The position numbers were made by a program, and so were the translations under genes. From Prevotella sp. (GTDB lineage Bacteria; Bacteroidota; Bacteroidia; Bacteroidales; Muribaculaceae), in the NCBI GenBank assembly GCA_023662865.1, contig JAMPIK010000006.1:1-64000 (forward strand): a stretch of 64,000 nt of DNA, in the 5' to 3' direction. Positions 44,857 to 54,422 of this stretch are shown piece by piece. The first letter of the stretch is position 1. Each line of letters begins with the position of its first letter. The notes beneath the pieces are model-generated. The model was not told where the DNA came from, searched no databases, and was given only the letters and a program-made list of their open reading frames with translations.

Positions 44857-45630
44857 TTATGATTGTTTATTTGTCCAGATACTGTAAGCCATTAGAGCTT
44901 GCGCGTGCAGCATGGGTAAACCGTTGATTGTTTTTGCACCATGTGTGGCAGCCGCCTCCATAAATGATGTTCGTTCGGGGTTGTACACTAAATCATAAAT
45001 GTAGTGAGACGGAGTGAGATATTGGTATGGGATATCAGGCTTTGTTTCTATATTCGGCCATGTGCCTAACGGCGTGCAATTTATAATCAATCTATGTGAA
45101 GATAAAATGTCTTGTGAAATTTTGGAATAGGTAATACGCGGAATTTCCCCCGACCTTTTTGCATCCGGCCACCTTGACACAATGGTACAACTTACTCCTC
45201 GTTTACGCAATACATAAATCACTGCGGCTGCGGCTCCTCCGGTTCCTCCAAGTATTAAAGCCCTGTCAGGCAACTCATTTCTACACAAAAGTTGAAGTCC
45301 CTGTTCAAACCCGTACGCATCGGTATTATAGCCTGTCAAGAATGGTTTTCCGGCACGGCGTTCAATCTTAATTGTATTTATCGCACCTATGCTGGCGGCT
45401 TCTTCCTCTATTGCATCTAAGGTCTGCATATATGCCTGCTTATAAGGGATAGTTACATTCAGCCCCATAAGATTTGGGGTTGAGCTAATCAAGCAATGCA
45501 AATCAGAAGGCACGGACAATTCAAAATTTTTATAGCACGCATCAATGCCCTCTCGCGTAAATTTATCATTGAAGAATTGAGCGGAAAAGGAATGGCCTAA
45601 TTTCTTGCCGATTAATCCGTAAATTACCAT
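44857..45630 (-). CDS. aroE: Shikimate dehydrogenase
   Basis: A 257-aa NADPH enzyme of aromatic amino-acid synthesis (3-dehydroshikimate to shikimate). Shikimate-binding GKKLGHSFSAQFFN, catalytic Lys in NVTIPYKQ, dinucleotide fold ILGGTGGAAAAV, and C-terminal NGLPMLHAQA are all visible. It is slightly short compared with the E. coli enzyme. It lies 14 nt after the hairpin that ends the serC-serA transcript. Confidence 0.95.
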   Translation of the reverse strand: MVIYGLIGKKLGHSFSAQFFNDKFTREGIDACYKNFELSVPSDLHCLISSTPNLMGLNVTIPYKQAYMQTLDAIEEEAASIGAINTIKIERRAGKPFLTGYNTDAYGFEQGLQLLCRNELPDRALILGGTGGAAAAVIYVLRKRGVSCTIVSRWPDAKRSGEIPRITYSKISQDILSSHRLIINCTPLGTWPNIETKPDIPYQYLTPSHYIYDLVYNPERTSFMEAAATHGAKTINGLPMLHAQALMAYSIWTNKQS

Positions 45631-45640
45631 TAGTTATGAA

Positions 45641-45679
45641 CAAGAGAGCGGATGCCAAGACAGGTATCCGCTCTCCTTG
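45641..45679 (-). terminator. Hairpin between serA and aroE
   Basis: The arms CAAG-AGAGCGGATGCC and GGTATCCGCTCTCCTTG pair with one bulge and one mismatch, across a 6-nt loop. It lies 16 nt after the serA stop and just before aroE, so it may end or reduce readthrough from serC-serA. Confidence 0.7.
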
Positions 45680-45695
45680 TATTAATTGGTTTTAA

Positions 45696-46613
45696 TTACT
45701 TGTTAACCTGAAACTTGTTCCAACCGTCTTTGAGATAAGCTACAGACTGTTCAGCTGCGGCTACACCTGCATTGAAGTTGGCTTCAGCAGTCTGCGCACC
45801 CATCTTCTTGGGAGTGAAGAATACACGAGCGGCAAATTTGCTTTCAAAGTCAGCTGCTGCATCGGGCTTGATGTCAGAAACATAGCGCAGGTCGGGACGC
45901 TCTTCAAGAGCTTTCACCAGGCCGGCTTCGTCAATCACTTCCTTGCGAGCTGTGTTTATAAGCACACCATTCTTGGGCATTTTCATTACCAAGTCATAAC
46001 CGATGCTGCCTTTTGTTTGGGGAGTTGCGGGTATATGAAGTGATACATACTGATTTTCAGAGAAGAGCTCTTCGGGAGTGTGGAGAGGCTTAACGCCTTC
46101 ACATTCCATAACCTCGTCTTTCACGAAAACGTCAAGAGCTGACACCTTCATATCAAAGCCCTTGGCAATGCGAGCTACGTTGCGACCTACCTGACCGAAA
46201 GCGTAGATACCGAGAGTCTTGCCTTTGAGCTCTGAGCCGGAAGTACCGTTGTACTGGTTGCGGCACATCATCACTACCATACCGAAAACGAGTTCGGCAA
46301 CGGCGTTTGAGTTCTGGCCGGGAGTGTTCATTACACAGATACCGTGAGCAGTAGCGGCTGCGAGGTCAATGTTGTCGTAGCCGGCGCCGGCACGTACAAT
46401 CACTTTCAGCTCGGGAGCAGCATCCATTACTTCTGCATCGATTTTGTCAGAGCGAACGATTAGACCGTTAGCTGTCTTTACAGCTTCAAGAAGGTCAGCG
46501 CGAGTACCTTTCTCCACGAGTTCCATTTCATTGCCGGAAGCATTGATAGTGTCCTCAATAGCCTTTACAGCTGCGGGAGCGAAAGGTTTCTCTGTGAAAA
46601 CTAATATTTTCAT
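45696..46613 (-). CDS. serA: D-3-phosphoglycerate dehydrogenase, short form
   Basis: A 305-aa NAD-dependent enzyme for the first step of serine synthesis. NAD-fold LGIYAFGQVGRNVARIAKG is near residue 150; catalytic residues lie in INTARKEVIDEAGL (Arg) and the C-terminal half. There is no C-terminal ACT domain, so no classical serine feedback through ACT. It follows serC at 27 nt. Confidence 0.92.
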   Translation of the reverse strand: MKILVFTEKPFAPAAVKAIEDTINASGNEMELVEKGTRADLLEAVKTANGLIVRSDKIDAEVMDAAPELKVIVRAGAGYDNIDLAAATAHGICVMNTPGQNSNAVAELVFGMVVMMCRNQYNGTSGSELKGKTLGIYAFGQVGRNVARIAKGFDMKVSALDVFVKDEVMECEGVKPLHTPEELFSENQYVSLHIPATPQTKGSIGYDLVMKMPKNGVLINTARKEVIDEAGLVKALEERPDLRYVSDIKPDAAADFESKFAARVFFTPKKMGAQTAEANFNAGVAAAEQSVAYLKDGWNKFQVNK

Positions 46614-46640
46614 GTCTTCTGTAATATCTGAGAGTGGAAA

Positions 46641-47717
46641 TTATTTGAGGTTTGCAGCCTCGAACTCGTTCATGCAAGCGATGAGAGCCTCTACGCTTTC
46701 CATGGGGAGTGCGTTGTAGAGAGAAGCGCGGAAACCACCAACATCACGGTGTCCCTTGATACCCATCATACCCTTTTCAGTAGCGAAGTCGATGAAAGCC
46801 TTCTCAAGGTCTTTGTATTCTTCGCGCATTACGAAGCATACGTTCATGATAGAACGATCTTCTTTACCGGGCACGGTAGCTACGAACATCTTGCTTGCAT
46901 CGATAGCAGCATAAAGCTTTTCTGCTTTTGCGATGTCCATCTTCTCGATTTCGCGAACACCGCCGAGGCTCTTGTAATATTTGAGAGTCTGGAGAGCTGC
47001 GAAGATGGGGAGTACCGGGGGAGTGTTGAACATTGAACCCTTGTCAACGTGAGTCTGATATTTCAGCATTGTGGGGATAACGCGGTCTACATGACCCAGA
47101 GCGCTGTCTTTTACTATGACGATAGTCACACCTGAGGGAGCGAGGTTCTTCTGTGCACCGGCGTAGATGAGGTCATACTTGGCTACATCAATGGGGCGAG
47201 AGAAGATATCGGAGCTCATGTCGCAAATCATGCGGCAGGGCACATCGGGATCTTTGCGGATTTCAGTACCATAGATTGTGTTGTTTGAAGTATAGTGGAA
47301 GTAGTCCACATCAGCGGGTACTTTATAATCTTTGGGGATAACAGTGTAGTGAGTGTCTTTGCCGGAAGCGACAACGTCAACTTCGCCGAAGAGTTTGGCT
47401 TCTTTGATAGCTTTGGAAGCCCATACACCGGTGTCGAGATAAGCTGCTTTCTTGTTGAGGAAGTTCATGGGCGCCATGGCAAATTGCAAGCTGGCACCGC
47501 CACCCAGGAAGAGCACTGAATAGCCTTCGGGCACTTCAAGAAGTTCTTTAACGAGAGCTACTGCTTCGTCTACAACAGCCTGAAATTGCTTGCTGCGGTG
47601 TGAAATCTCAAGAATTGAGAGACCCATGTCAGCAAAATTGATTACAGCGTCAGCTGTATTCTTGATTGTGTACTGGCTCAGAATAGAAGGGCCGGCATAA
47701 AAATTGTGTTTCTTCAT
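46641..47717 (-). CDS. serC: Phosphoserine aminotransferase
   Basis: A 358-aa PLP enzyme making 3-phosphoserine from 3-phosphohydroxypyruvate and glutamate. The start [13 protein letters not shown] is typical; [14 protein letters not shown] holds the phosphate cup, [11 protein letters not shown] the PLP Asp, and [13 protein letters not shown] the PLP Lys. It is first in the serC-serA pair. The 159-nt upstream stretch shows no clear TAnnTTTG element. Confidence 0.97.
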   Translation of the reverse strand: MKKHNFYAGPSILSQYTIKNTADAVINFADMGLSILEISHRSKQFQAVVDEAVALVKELLEVPEGYSVLFLGGGASLQFAMAPMNFLNKKAAYLDTGVWASKAIKEAKLFGEVDVVASGKDTHYTVIPKDYKVPADVDYFHYTSNNTIYGTEIRKDPDVPCRMICDMSSDIFSRPIDVAKYDLIYAGAQKNLAPSGVTIVIVKDSALGHVDRVIPTMLKYQTHVDKGSMFNTPPVLPIFAALQTLKYYKSLGGVREIEKMDIAKAEKLYAAIDASKMFVATVPGKEDRSIMNVCFVMREEYKDLEKAFIDFATEKGMMGIKGHRDVGGFRASLYNALPMESVEALIACMNEFEAANLK

Positions 47718-47876
47718 GAGAAATTTGGTATAAGTTATTGTTAATATTTGTCAAATTACTGCAAATCCGCATCATTCTGCAACTTTTGCGGATTGAATAC
47801 CGAGTTGAACCTTGGTTTTCAGTTGCGAAATTACAACTTTTTATTTATATTTCAATACTTTTTAAAAAATAAATTT

Positions 47877-48641
47877 TCAATCCTTGATTTTTCCCTCTTT
47901 CAGCAGAGACTCCGCACGTTTCAAATCAGCGAGAGTATCTATGCCTACTCCGTTCAGTCGAGTTTGAGCTGTTCGTATTGTCAACCCGGCTTGGAGCCAC
48001 CGGAGTTGTTCCAAGCTTTCGGCCTTCTCCAACTCACTCGGCTGGAGTTGTGTAATGCGCTTCAGCACATCAAGACGATAGGCATAGACTCCCACATGGG
48101 CATAATATGTATGACGAGAGGCCCATAGTTCGGGCTCCACTCCTCTCTGATACGGAACGGGAAACCGTGAGAAGTAGAGAGCTTTACCGTCGTCGGCCAC
48201 CACAGCTTTCACCACAGCCGGATCGGTGAGCTGCGCATAGGGTGTGTCGCCCGGCAGCGGACGTACCAAGGTTGCAATATCAGTGTCGGGATATTCCTTA
48301 AACAGATTTTGCAATGCTTTCAATTGATTGGGGTGAATAAAAGGTTCATCACCCTGAACATTTATAATCACATCAACATCATCAGGCAGGGAGTCTGCCG
48401 CCTCGCGCACTCTGTCGGTACCGCAAACATGGTCTGCACGCGTCATCACCGCATTACCTCCGGCAGCTTGCACACATTCCAGAATACGCATATCATCAGT
48501 GGCAACAAGTCCGTATAAGCCCGCTTCCGTCACTCTGCCTACAACTCTGTTTATCACTTCAACCCCGGCAAGCTTGGCCAGAGGCTTGCCCGGAAAACGT
48601 GATGATGCCCAACGTGCCGGGATTACAACTGCAAATTTCAT
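47877..48641 (-). CDS. kdsB: CMP-KDO synthetase
   Basis: A 254-aa cytidylyltransferase that activates KDO for lipopolysaccharide core synthesis. The start MKFAVVIPARWASSRFPGKP holds the nucleotide-binding arginine and lysine; INVQGDEPFI carries the metal site. I start at 48641, where ATG overlaps the preceding gene's stop by 4 nt; a longer reading would add 30 residues without family match. It is likely translated in coupling with the flippase-like gene. Confidence 0.95.
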   Translation of the reverse strand: MKFAVVIPARWASSRFPGKPLAKLAGVEVINRVVGRVTEAGLYGLVATDDMRILECVQAAGGNAVMTRADHVCGTDRVREAADSLPDDVDVIINVQGDEPFIHPNQLKALQNLFKEYPDTDIATLVRPLPGDTPYAQLTDPAVVKAVVADDGKALYFSRFPVPYQRGVEPELWASRHTYYAHVGVYAYRLDVLKRITQLQPSELEKAESLEQLRWLQAGLTIRTAQTRLNGVGIDTLADLKRAESLLKEGKIKD

Positions 48642-49708
48642 TTCTGTTTTTTTGAAAAACTGTCTCTTAACCATTTGGGCAGAATGCTCATACCTATGAT
48701 TAAGTATATATAATATGATATAATACGCCAACAGATTGCCATAAATAGAGCAAGGGCTACTGTGGGTATCATTGAGCCATAAACTTCAGTAAACAACCAT
48801 TCGCTTATACCGGATCCTCCGGGCGTCGGACTCACAATCAGGAGTACCCATACTATAAACTGTCGGGCAAGGATTATCCATTGTTCGGGCAAACTGCTCG
48901 TTACGAAAGCAAGGAACAGTGCATTGACTACCATATATCTTGACAACCAGGATATTACGGTAGCTCCGAATACTCTTATCCAAAAGATTACGGGTTTCTT
49001 CCGAAGTATGGCAGATGTTGCTACCATATTATCGCCCATAGCCTCTACCCTATTCTTCCACCGGCGCAAAAAGCGTATTGAAAACAATGTCAGCAATAGC
49101 CTTCTGATGCCGTTGGGATATAATATTATTCCGCAGAAGAGGAAAAGAGTCCAAAGTACAATCCCGGTGTAAATCAGCCAAAATGCCACTTCCAAACCCG
49201 TGCCGAACACCTGATTGCTCATAGTGAATAATTCACCGGAGGGAGTAAGCATAACAAAAAGCGGCGCCATAACCACAAGATACAGTTCATCGAGAAATAA
49301 TGTAGTGAGCATCAATGTGGTAGCCCGGCCAAGTTCTATACCCTCACGATTAAGATATATCATACCGAAAGAGCTGCCACCAACGGTAGAGGGTGTAACG
49401 GCCGATGTAAATTCGCATAAGAAATTCACCCGAATTGCTTGCTTCCACTTAAGCTCTTTATCAGTAAGAAGCCGGAAGCGCCAACTAAGGCCGAAATCGC
49501 GTCCACACATGAAGAGCCAACCAAAAATCAGACATACGATCACATGTGGCGAGAACTGAATCTTAGCCCATAAAGCCTCAATATCACTACTTTTGGCATC
49601 GCGCACAAACATCCATACCACTACTGCAATTCCAATGGCTACGGGGAGTAAAATTTTCCACAAAGCGAACTGCCTGCGTGTCTTTTTATCCTCCTGCTCC
49701 TCAGTCAT
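48638..49708 (-). CDS. LPG-synthase TM-type (UPF0104) membrane protein
   Basis: A 356-aa polytopic inner-membrane protein of the lysylphosphatidylglycerol synthase transmembrane / flippase-like family (TPSTVGGSSFGMIYLNREG and SPTPGGSGISEW are hallmark loops). It lacks the C-terminal acyltransfer domain of MprF. I choose ATG 49708 (MTEEQEDKK) over ATG 49732, which lies within about 8 nt of the promoter -7 box. It is cotranscribed with kdsB and may act in lipid or lipid-linked sugar transfer; that is inference. Confidence 0.85.
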   Translation of the reverse strand: MTEEQEDKKTRRQFALWKILLPVAIGIAVVVWMFVRDAKSSDIEALWAKIQFSPHVIVCLIFGWLFMCGRDFGLSWRFRLLTDKELKWKQAIRVNFLCEFTSAVTPSTVGGSSFGMIYLNREGIELGRATTLMLTTLFLDELYLVVMAPLFVMLTPSGELFTMSNQVFGTGLEVAFWLIYTGIVLWTLFLFCGIILYPNGIRRLLLTLFSIRFLRRWKNRVEAMGDNMVATSAILRKKPVIFWIRVFGATVISWLSRYMVVNALFLAFVTSSLPEQWIILARQFIVWVLLIVSPTPGGSGISEWLFTEVYGSMIPTVALALFMAICWRIISYYIYLIIGMSILPKWLRDSFSKKQK

Positions 49709-49739
49709 TCTTATTTCTCGATCGGTGTTCATCTGTGTG

Positions 49740-49771
49740 CAAAGTTAAATTAAATAATTGATTTGCACAAA
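49740..49771 (-). promoter_or_regulatory. Promoter of flippase-like gene and kdsB
   Basis: On the minus strand: TTTG (49768-49771), a 20-nt spacer, TAACTTTG (49740-49747). Full consensus match. Confidence 0.75.
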
Positions 49772-49892
49772 CGGTGTAATTGTCCGAGATAAAAACGAGC
49801 ATAGATAATGGAATTTTATTATTGCTTATCTTTCTGATTTACAAACATATGAAATAATCTCAATAAAAAATATCAAAAAAATGATAAAATTA

Positions 49893-49924
49893 TTTGGTGG
49901 ATTAAACAAAACATCGTAACTTTG
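49893..49924 (+). promoter_or_regulatory. tRNA promoter
   Basis: TTTG (49893-49896), a 20-nt spacer and TAACTTTG (49917-49924), 69 nt before the tRNA. Confidence 0.8.
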
Positions 49925-49993
49925 CACTCGCAAAAGCGCGAGAAGCGTGGACATTTTATTCATACTACAAGGTTTTTTTCATATTATTTGTTT

Positions 49994-50067
49994 GGCGGGA
50001 TAGCTCAGTTGGTTAGAGCGTCGGATTCATAACCCGGAGGTCTCGAGTTCAATTCTCGATCCCGCTA
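49994..50067 (+). tRNA. tRNA with CAT anticodon, probably elongator Met
   Basis: A 74-nt cloverleaf: acceptor GGCGGGA pairs with TCCCGCT (first pair G-U), the D-arm is AGCTCAGTTGGTTAGAGC, the anticodon loop TTCATAA, and the T-arm TCGAG-TTCAATT-CTCGA. The anticodon stem has an A-C mismatch at its top. CCA is not encoded. The paired first position rules against an initiator tRNA. A lysidine-type tRNA-Ile with CAT cannot be fully excluded. Confidence 0.9.
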
Positions 50068-50103
50068 CAAGGAAGTTCGGAACGGCTGTTTCGAACTTCT
50101 TTG
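50068..50103 (+). terminator. tRNA terminator
   Basis: A 12-bp stem (50068-50079 with 50092-50103, one G-U pair), 12-nt loop, then TTTTATTT. Confidence 0.85.
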
Positions 50104-50159
50104 TTTTATTTCCGTCTTTTCTTACAAAACTTCCGGCAATGTAAATCTGTTGTATTGGT

Positions 50160-50852
50160 ATGGGAAATATGATTGGTATTACGGTTGAGGGGTTTAATAT
50201 CGGAAAGTTACAAGTACATTGTGCTATCAATCCCGATGTACACAAAATAGCATACATACTTTATCCGAAGGACGTGTTGGAAGAGTGGTTGCCCCATGCC
50301 TCGGCAATATACGGGGTATCAATTGTCGCAATTACCAACATGGATTGGGACAACGACCTCACGCCGTGGCCGGCACCGGGAGAGCCGCCCGGGTGTCCCG
50401 ACTTCAAGGGCGATGCGTCGGAGTTTCTGGATACGCTTGCCAACAGTGTGTTGCCCACGGTGGAACGATGTTACGCTATGGGAAAAGATATTGAAAGGAC
50501 TCTTGTCGGCGTTTCCCTATCGGGATTGTTTACTTTGTGGCAATGGTCGGGTTGCAATCTGTTTACCAATATAGCCACCCTATCCGGCTCATACTGGTAT
50601 GAAGGATTTGAGCAATGGATTTTCAAACAGTCTTTCGCAGAAAAGACCGGTAAATGCTACATGCTGCTTGGAATAGACGAGCCTCATTCACCGATAGCAG
50701 CATTTCGCAAAGTCGGAAAATGTACTGAAAATATTGTAGGTCATATGAGACGCCAAGGCGTTGATATAAAATATAACACCGTACCCGGCAATCATTTTCA
50801 ATTTGGAATGGGAAGGCTTGACAAAGCATTTTCCAATATATATAAGAAGTAA
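50160..50852 (+). CDS. Esterase-like alpha/beta hydrolase
   Basis: A 230-aa cytoplasmic protein (no signal peptide). The nucleophile elbow GVSLSGLFT has Ser near residue 119, and a likely catalytic His is in PGNHFQFG near the C-terminus. The overall pattern resembles the Fes/IroE-type and esterase-D-like putative esterases. The substrate is unknown. It is a single gene after the tRNA and converges on icd. Confidence 0.75.
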   Translation: MGNMIGITVEGFNIGKLQVHCAINPDVHKIAYILYPKDVLEEWLPHASAIYGVSIVAITNMDWDNDLTPWPAPGEPPGCPDFKGDASEFLDTLANSVLPTVERCYAMGKDIERTLVGVSLSGLFTLWQWSGCNLFTNIATLSGSYWYEGFEQWIFKQSFAEKTGKCYMLLGIDEPHSPIAAFRKVGKCTENIVGHMRRQGVDIKYNTVPGNHFQFGMGRLDKAFSNIYKK

Positions 50853-50881
50853 AGAGAGCGTGCCGCAATGGTACGCTCTCT
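50853..50881. terminator. Hairpin between esterase and icd
   Basis: A 12-bp stem (50853-50864 with 50870-50881, one G-U pair) with a 5-nt loop begins directly at the esterase stop codon and lies 22 nt from the icd stop. It probably serves both convergent genes. Confidence 0.8.
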
Positions 50882-50902
50882 CATAGTATTCAGAGTTTGG
50901 TA

Positions 50903-52114
50903 TTAGTCAGCAAGACGCTTTTCAAGGTTGGCACGGATGGCCAAGAGGAAGTCGCGCGAGTTTACAGCTTTGGCTTCAACACCTTCCATGAGTTTAACAA
51001 GGTCCTTGGTTACGATGCCGGCATTGAGAGTGTCAAAGCAAGCGTCTTCGAGCTGGTCGGCAAACTTCACGAGTTCGGGCAGACCATCGATTTCACCGCG
51101 TTTGCGCAGAGCACCGCTCCATGCAAATATAGTAGCCATTGAGTTTGTGGAAGTTTCCTCACCTTTAAGGTGCTTGTAGTAGTGACGAGTTACAGTGCCG
51201 TGGGCAGCTTCGTACTCATAATTTCCATCGGGAGAAACGAGTACGCTGGTCATCATTGCCAATGAACCGAAAGCTGTACTTACCATGTCGCTCATTACAT
51301 CGCCATCGTAGTTTTTGCAGGCCCAAATGAAGCCGCCTTCGCTGCGCACTACGCGTGCTACCGCGTCATCGATAAGAGTGTAGAAATATTCAAGGCCGAG
51401 ACGTTCGAAGTCTGCTTTGTACTGTTGGAACACCTCATCGAAGATTTCGCGGAAACGTGCATCATACTTCTTGGAGATGGTATCTTTTGTTGAGAACCAT
51501 ACATCTTGCTTGGTATCGATAGCGAATTTGAAGCAAGAATGAGCGAAAGAAGTGATTGACTTGTCGGTGTTGTGCATACCCTGAATTACGCCGGGAGCTT
51601 TAAATTCATGGATTATTTCTTCCTGACGAGTGCCGTCGGCAGCTTCAAATACGAGTTTTGCAACACCGGCCTGATCTGCACGGATTTCAACATTCTTGTA
51701 CACATCGCCGTAAGCGTGACGAGCGATTGTGATAGGCTTGCGCCAGCTCTTTACGGCAGGCTTGATTGAAGGGATGGTGATGGGAGTGCGGAATACGGTA
51801 CCGTCGAGCAGTGAGCGGATTGTACCGTTGGGGCTTTTCCACATTTTGTGCAGGTTGTACTCCGTCATGCGCTGTGCATTGGGAGTGATAGTTGCACATT
51901 TCACGGCAACACCATATTTCTTTGTAGCCTCGGCAGCTTCCACTGTGATTTGGTCTTCAGTGGCGTCACGTTTTTCCAGACCGAGGTCAAAATATTCTGT
52001 TTTCAGGTCAACGAAAGGAAGAATGAGTTCATCTTTAATCATCTTCCAAAGGATACGGGTCATTTCATCGCCGTCCATCTCCACGAGGGGAGTGGTCATT
52101 TTGATTTTTTCCAT
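50903..52114 (-). CDS. icd: NADP-type isocitrate dehydrogenase
   Basis: A 403-aa enzyme of the eukaryote-like IDH subfamily ([16 protein letters not shown] near the start; [16 protein letters not shown] for substrate binding; [17 protein letters not shown] with metal ligands). It interconverts isocitrate and 2-oxoglutarate plus CO2, probably with NADP. I start at 52114 (MEKIKMTTP); a longer reading adds 19 residues overlapping the acn stop. It ends the cit-acn-icd cluster. Confidence 0.95.
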   Translation of the reverse strand: MEKIKMTTPLVEMDGDEMTRILWKMIKDELILPFVDLKTEYFDLGLEKRDATEDQITVEAAEATKKYGVAVKCATITPNAQRMTEYNLHKMWKSPNGTIRSLLDGTVFRTPITIPSIKPAVKSWRKPITIARHAYGDVYKNVEIRADQAGVAKLVFEAADGTRQEEIIHEFKAPGVIQGMHNTDKSITSFAHSCFKFAIDTKQDVWFSTKDTISKKYDARFREIFDEVFQQYKADFERLGLEYFYTLIDDAVARVVRSEGGFIWACKNYDGDVMSDMVSTAFGSLAMMTSVLVSPDGNYEYEAAHGTVTRHYYKHLKGEETSTNSMATIFAWSGALRKRGEIDGLPELVKFADQLEDACFDTLNAGIVTKDLVKLMEGVEAKAVNSRDFLLAIRANLEKRLAD

Positions 52115-52134
52115 GTTGATTTTCAGGTATTTAT

Positions 52135-54381
52135 TTATTTGTTTTGAGCTGCATAATAGTTCATCAAGCAACCGTCTGCGAGGATTTGACGTTCATCGGC
52201 AGTGAGGTTCTTGAAGTAGAGAGTGATGTCTTTCACTTCATCAGCTGTGATTACCTTAGCATCAATTTGCTCCTTACCTTCGAGGATAGCCTTGCGAATG
52301 CCGGGCACATAAACGAAGTCGCCGGGGAGGTAGTTGAATTCAGTGTCCTTGTCGATTGTGAAAGGCACGATACCCCAGTTGATGCAGTTTGAACGATAAC
52401 GCTTGGTGGCGTATTCGTAGCAGATATTGGCATCACCGCCGAGTACTTTCTGGCAGCTTGCAGCTTGTTCGCGTGCGGAACCGTCGCCCGGACGATTTGC
52501 GAATACGCATGAACCCAGAGAAGTGTCTGCGATGGGAGCACCTACACGTTCCATTACTTTCTTCACGTTTTCGGGACATTTGCCGTCGCGACGCTCAAGG
52601 TCTTCAGCCTGAATGCGTTTTGAGATGCCAACATATTCCGGCACACGGCGAGAGAGTGCGAACTCTGAGAGTTTCAGAGGGTTGGAACGATAAGAAGAAG
52701 TTTCGCCGGAAGGAATAAGTTCATCGGTAGTGGTCACAGGGTCGTGTATCACGGCAGCGAGTTCGAGGAGCATATTCTCCTGCATTGCGTACATCTTGGG
52801 CCAGTCTTTGATATTGGGGCCGTAGCGCAGTTCCTCATCAAGATTTTCTTTGCCGAAGCCGTTGTATACACGGTTGCGGTAGATGCGGCCGTCATACTTG
52901 TAGGGGTTGTGCTCGTTGGTGTATTCAATATCGGTAGCCGCAGTGATTACACCACCGTTGGCAGCGGTTGCAGCGATTGAACGAGCGTCCATGAGAGCAA
53001 CCAATGAGATTTGACCCTGACCCGGTTTTGAACCTTCGCGGTTGGGGAAGTTACGAGTAGTGTGGCGGATAGACAGGCCGTTGTTGGCCGGTACATCGCC
53101 GGCACCGAAGCAAGGACCGCAGAACGCCGGTTTGATTACTACGCCGGCTCCGAGCATTTCGGAGATAACTTCATCGCGAGTAGCAGCCATATAAACGGGT
53201 ACTGACTGCGGATAAGCGGAGATTGTGAAGTAGTCGTTACCTACTGATTTACCCTTGAGGATAGAAGCGGCTTCGGCAAGGTTGTCGTAAGTACCGCCCG
53301 AGCAGCCGGCAATGATACCCTGATCGGCCATTACCTTGCCGTCTTTGATTTTGCTTACGAGGTCAATGTCAATCTTGTCGCCGAAACGTTTGCGAGCATC
53401 TTCTTCCACTTCGCGCAGAATGCGTTCGGGATCAGCCTGAAGCTCGTGAATGGTATATGCATTTGAGGGGTGGAAAGGCAGTGCAATCATTGACTCCTGC
53501 TTGGAGAGGTCAATCTTAATCATGCCATCGTAGTAAGCCACCTCACCGGGGTTAAGCTCCTTGTAGTCTTCCGGACGTTCGTGCTGCTCATAGTGTTTGC
53601 GCACTTCATCGTCAGTAATCCAGATTGAGCTGAGGCAAGTGGTTTCGGTAGTCATGATGTCTATACCGTTGCGGAAGTCAATGGGCAGATTTTTCACGCC
53701 GGGGCCTGCGAACTCAAGCACTTTGTTCTTCACGAAACCATTGTCGAACACTGCTTTTACAAGAGAGATGGCTACATCGTGGGGACCGATACCTTTGCGA
53801 GGTGCACCTTCCAACCATACGAGAACCACTTCGGGAGCTTTGATGTCCCAAGTGTTGTTAAGGAGCTGCTTTACGAGCTCACCGCCGCCTTCGCCTACAC
53901 CCATATTACCGAGTGAACCGTAACGTGTATGAGAGTCGGAACCGAGAATCATGTTGCCACATTTCACCATAGCTTCACGAGCATACTGGTGGATAACAGC
54001 CTGATTGGCGGGGACATAGATACCGCCGTACTTCTTGGCAGCTGAAAGACCGAACACATGGTCGTCTTCATTGATAGTACCGCCTACCGCACACAGAGAG
54101 TTGTGGCAGTTGGTCATGGCATAAGGAAGAGGGAATTTCTTCAAGCCGGAGGCGCGTGCTGTCTGAATAATGCCGACATAAGTAATGTCGTGGCTCATCA
54201 TTGCATCAAACTTGATACGCATGTCATCTCCTTTTGAGCCGTCAACATCGTGAGAGCGCAGAATAGAGTAAGTGATAGTGTTTTCGCGAGCCGCATCGGG
54301 AGCGGGCAGACCGACAGTGTCTGTGGCAATGGTGCGTCCATTGTCTACCAAATACACTCCTTTGTCAAAAATCTCTACCAT
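52135..54381 (-). CDS. Aconitate hydratase
   Basis: A 748-aa [4Fe-4S] enzyme interconverting citrate and isocitrate. Cluster cysteines are visible in [11 protein letters not shown] and [22 protein letters not shown] and [13 protein letters not shown] substrate segments fit the mitochondrial-like aconitase form of Bacteroidota. The C-terminal swivel domain includes CINWGIVPF. It sits between citCG (41 nt upstream) and icd (20 nt downstream), so citrate made or used by the lyase can be channelled to isocitrate. Confidence 0.95.
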   Translation of the reverse strand: MVEIFDKGVYLVDNGRTIATDTVGLPAPDAARENTITYSILRSHDVDGSKGDDMRIKFDAMMSHDITYVGIIQTARASGLKKFPLPYAMTNCHNSLCAVGGTINEDDHVFGLSAAKKYGGIYVPANQAVIHQYAREAMVKCGNMILGSDSHTRYGSLGNMGVGEGGGELVKQLLNNTWDIKAPEVVLVWLEGAPRKGIGPHDVAISLVKAVFDNGFVKNKVLEFAGPGVKNLPIDFRNGIDIMTTETTCLSSIWITDDEVRKHYEQHERPEDYKELNPGEVAYYDGMIKIDLSKQESMIALPFHPSNAYTIHELQADPERILREVEEDARKRFGDKIDIDLVSKIKDGKVMADQGIIAGCSGGTYDNLAEAASILKGKSVGNDYFTISAYPQSVPVYMAATRDEVISEMLGAGVVIKPAFCGPCFGAGDVPANNGLSIRHTTRNFPNREGSKPGQGQISLVALMDARSIAATAANGGVITAATDIEYTNEHNPYKYDGRIYRNRVYNGFGKENLDEELRYGPNIKDWPKMYAMQENMLLELAAVIHDPVTTTDELIPSGETSSYRSNPLKLSEFALSRRVPEYVGISKRIQAEDLERRDGKCPENVKKVMERVGAPIADTSLGSCVFANRPGDGSAREQAASCQKVLGGDANICYEYATKRYRSNCINWGIVPFTIDKDTEFNYLPGDFVYVPGIRKAILEGKEQIDAKVITADEVKDITLYFKNLTADERQILADGCLMNYYAAQNK

Positions 54382-54422
54382 GATAAAATAGATTTATGGG
54401 GTTAATAAATGTTATTTCGAAA

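Noticed and set aside
49994..50067. Initiator tRNA-fMet
   Set aside because: The first acceptor pair is G-U, not the unpaired C1-A72 of initiators, so an elongator-type CAT tRNA is called.
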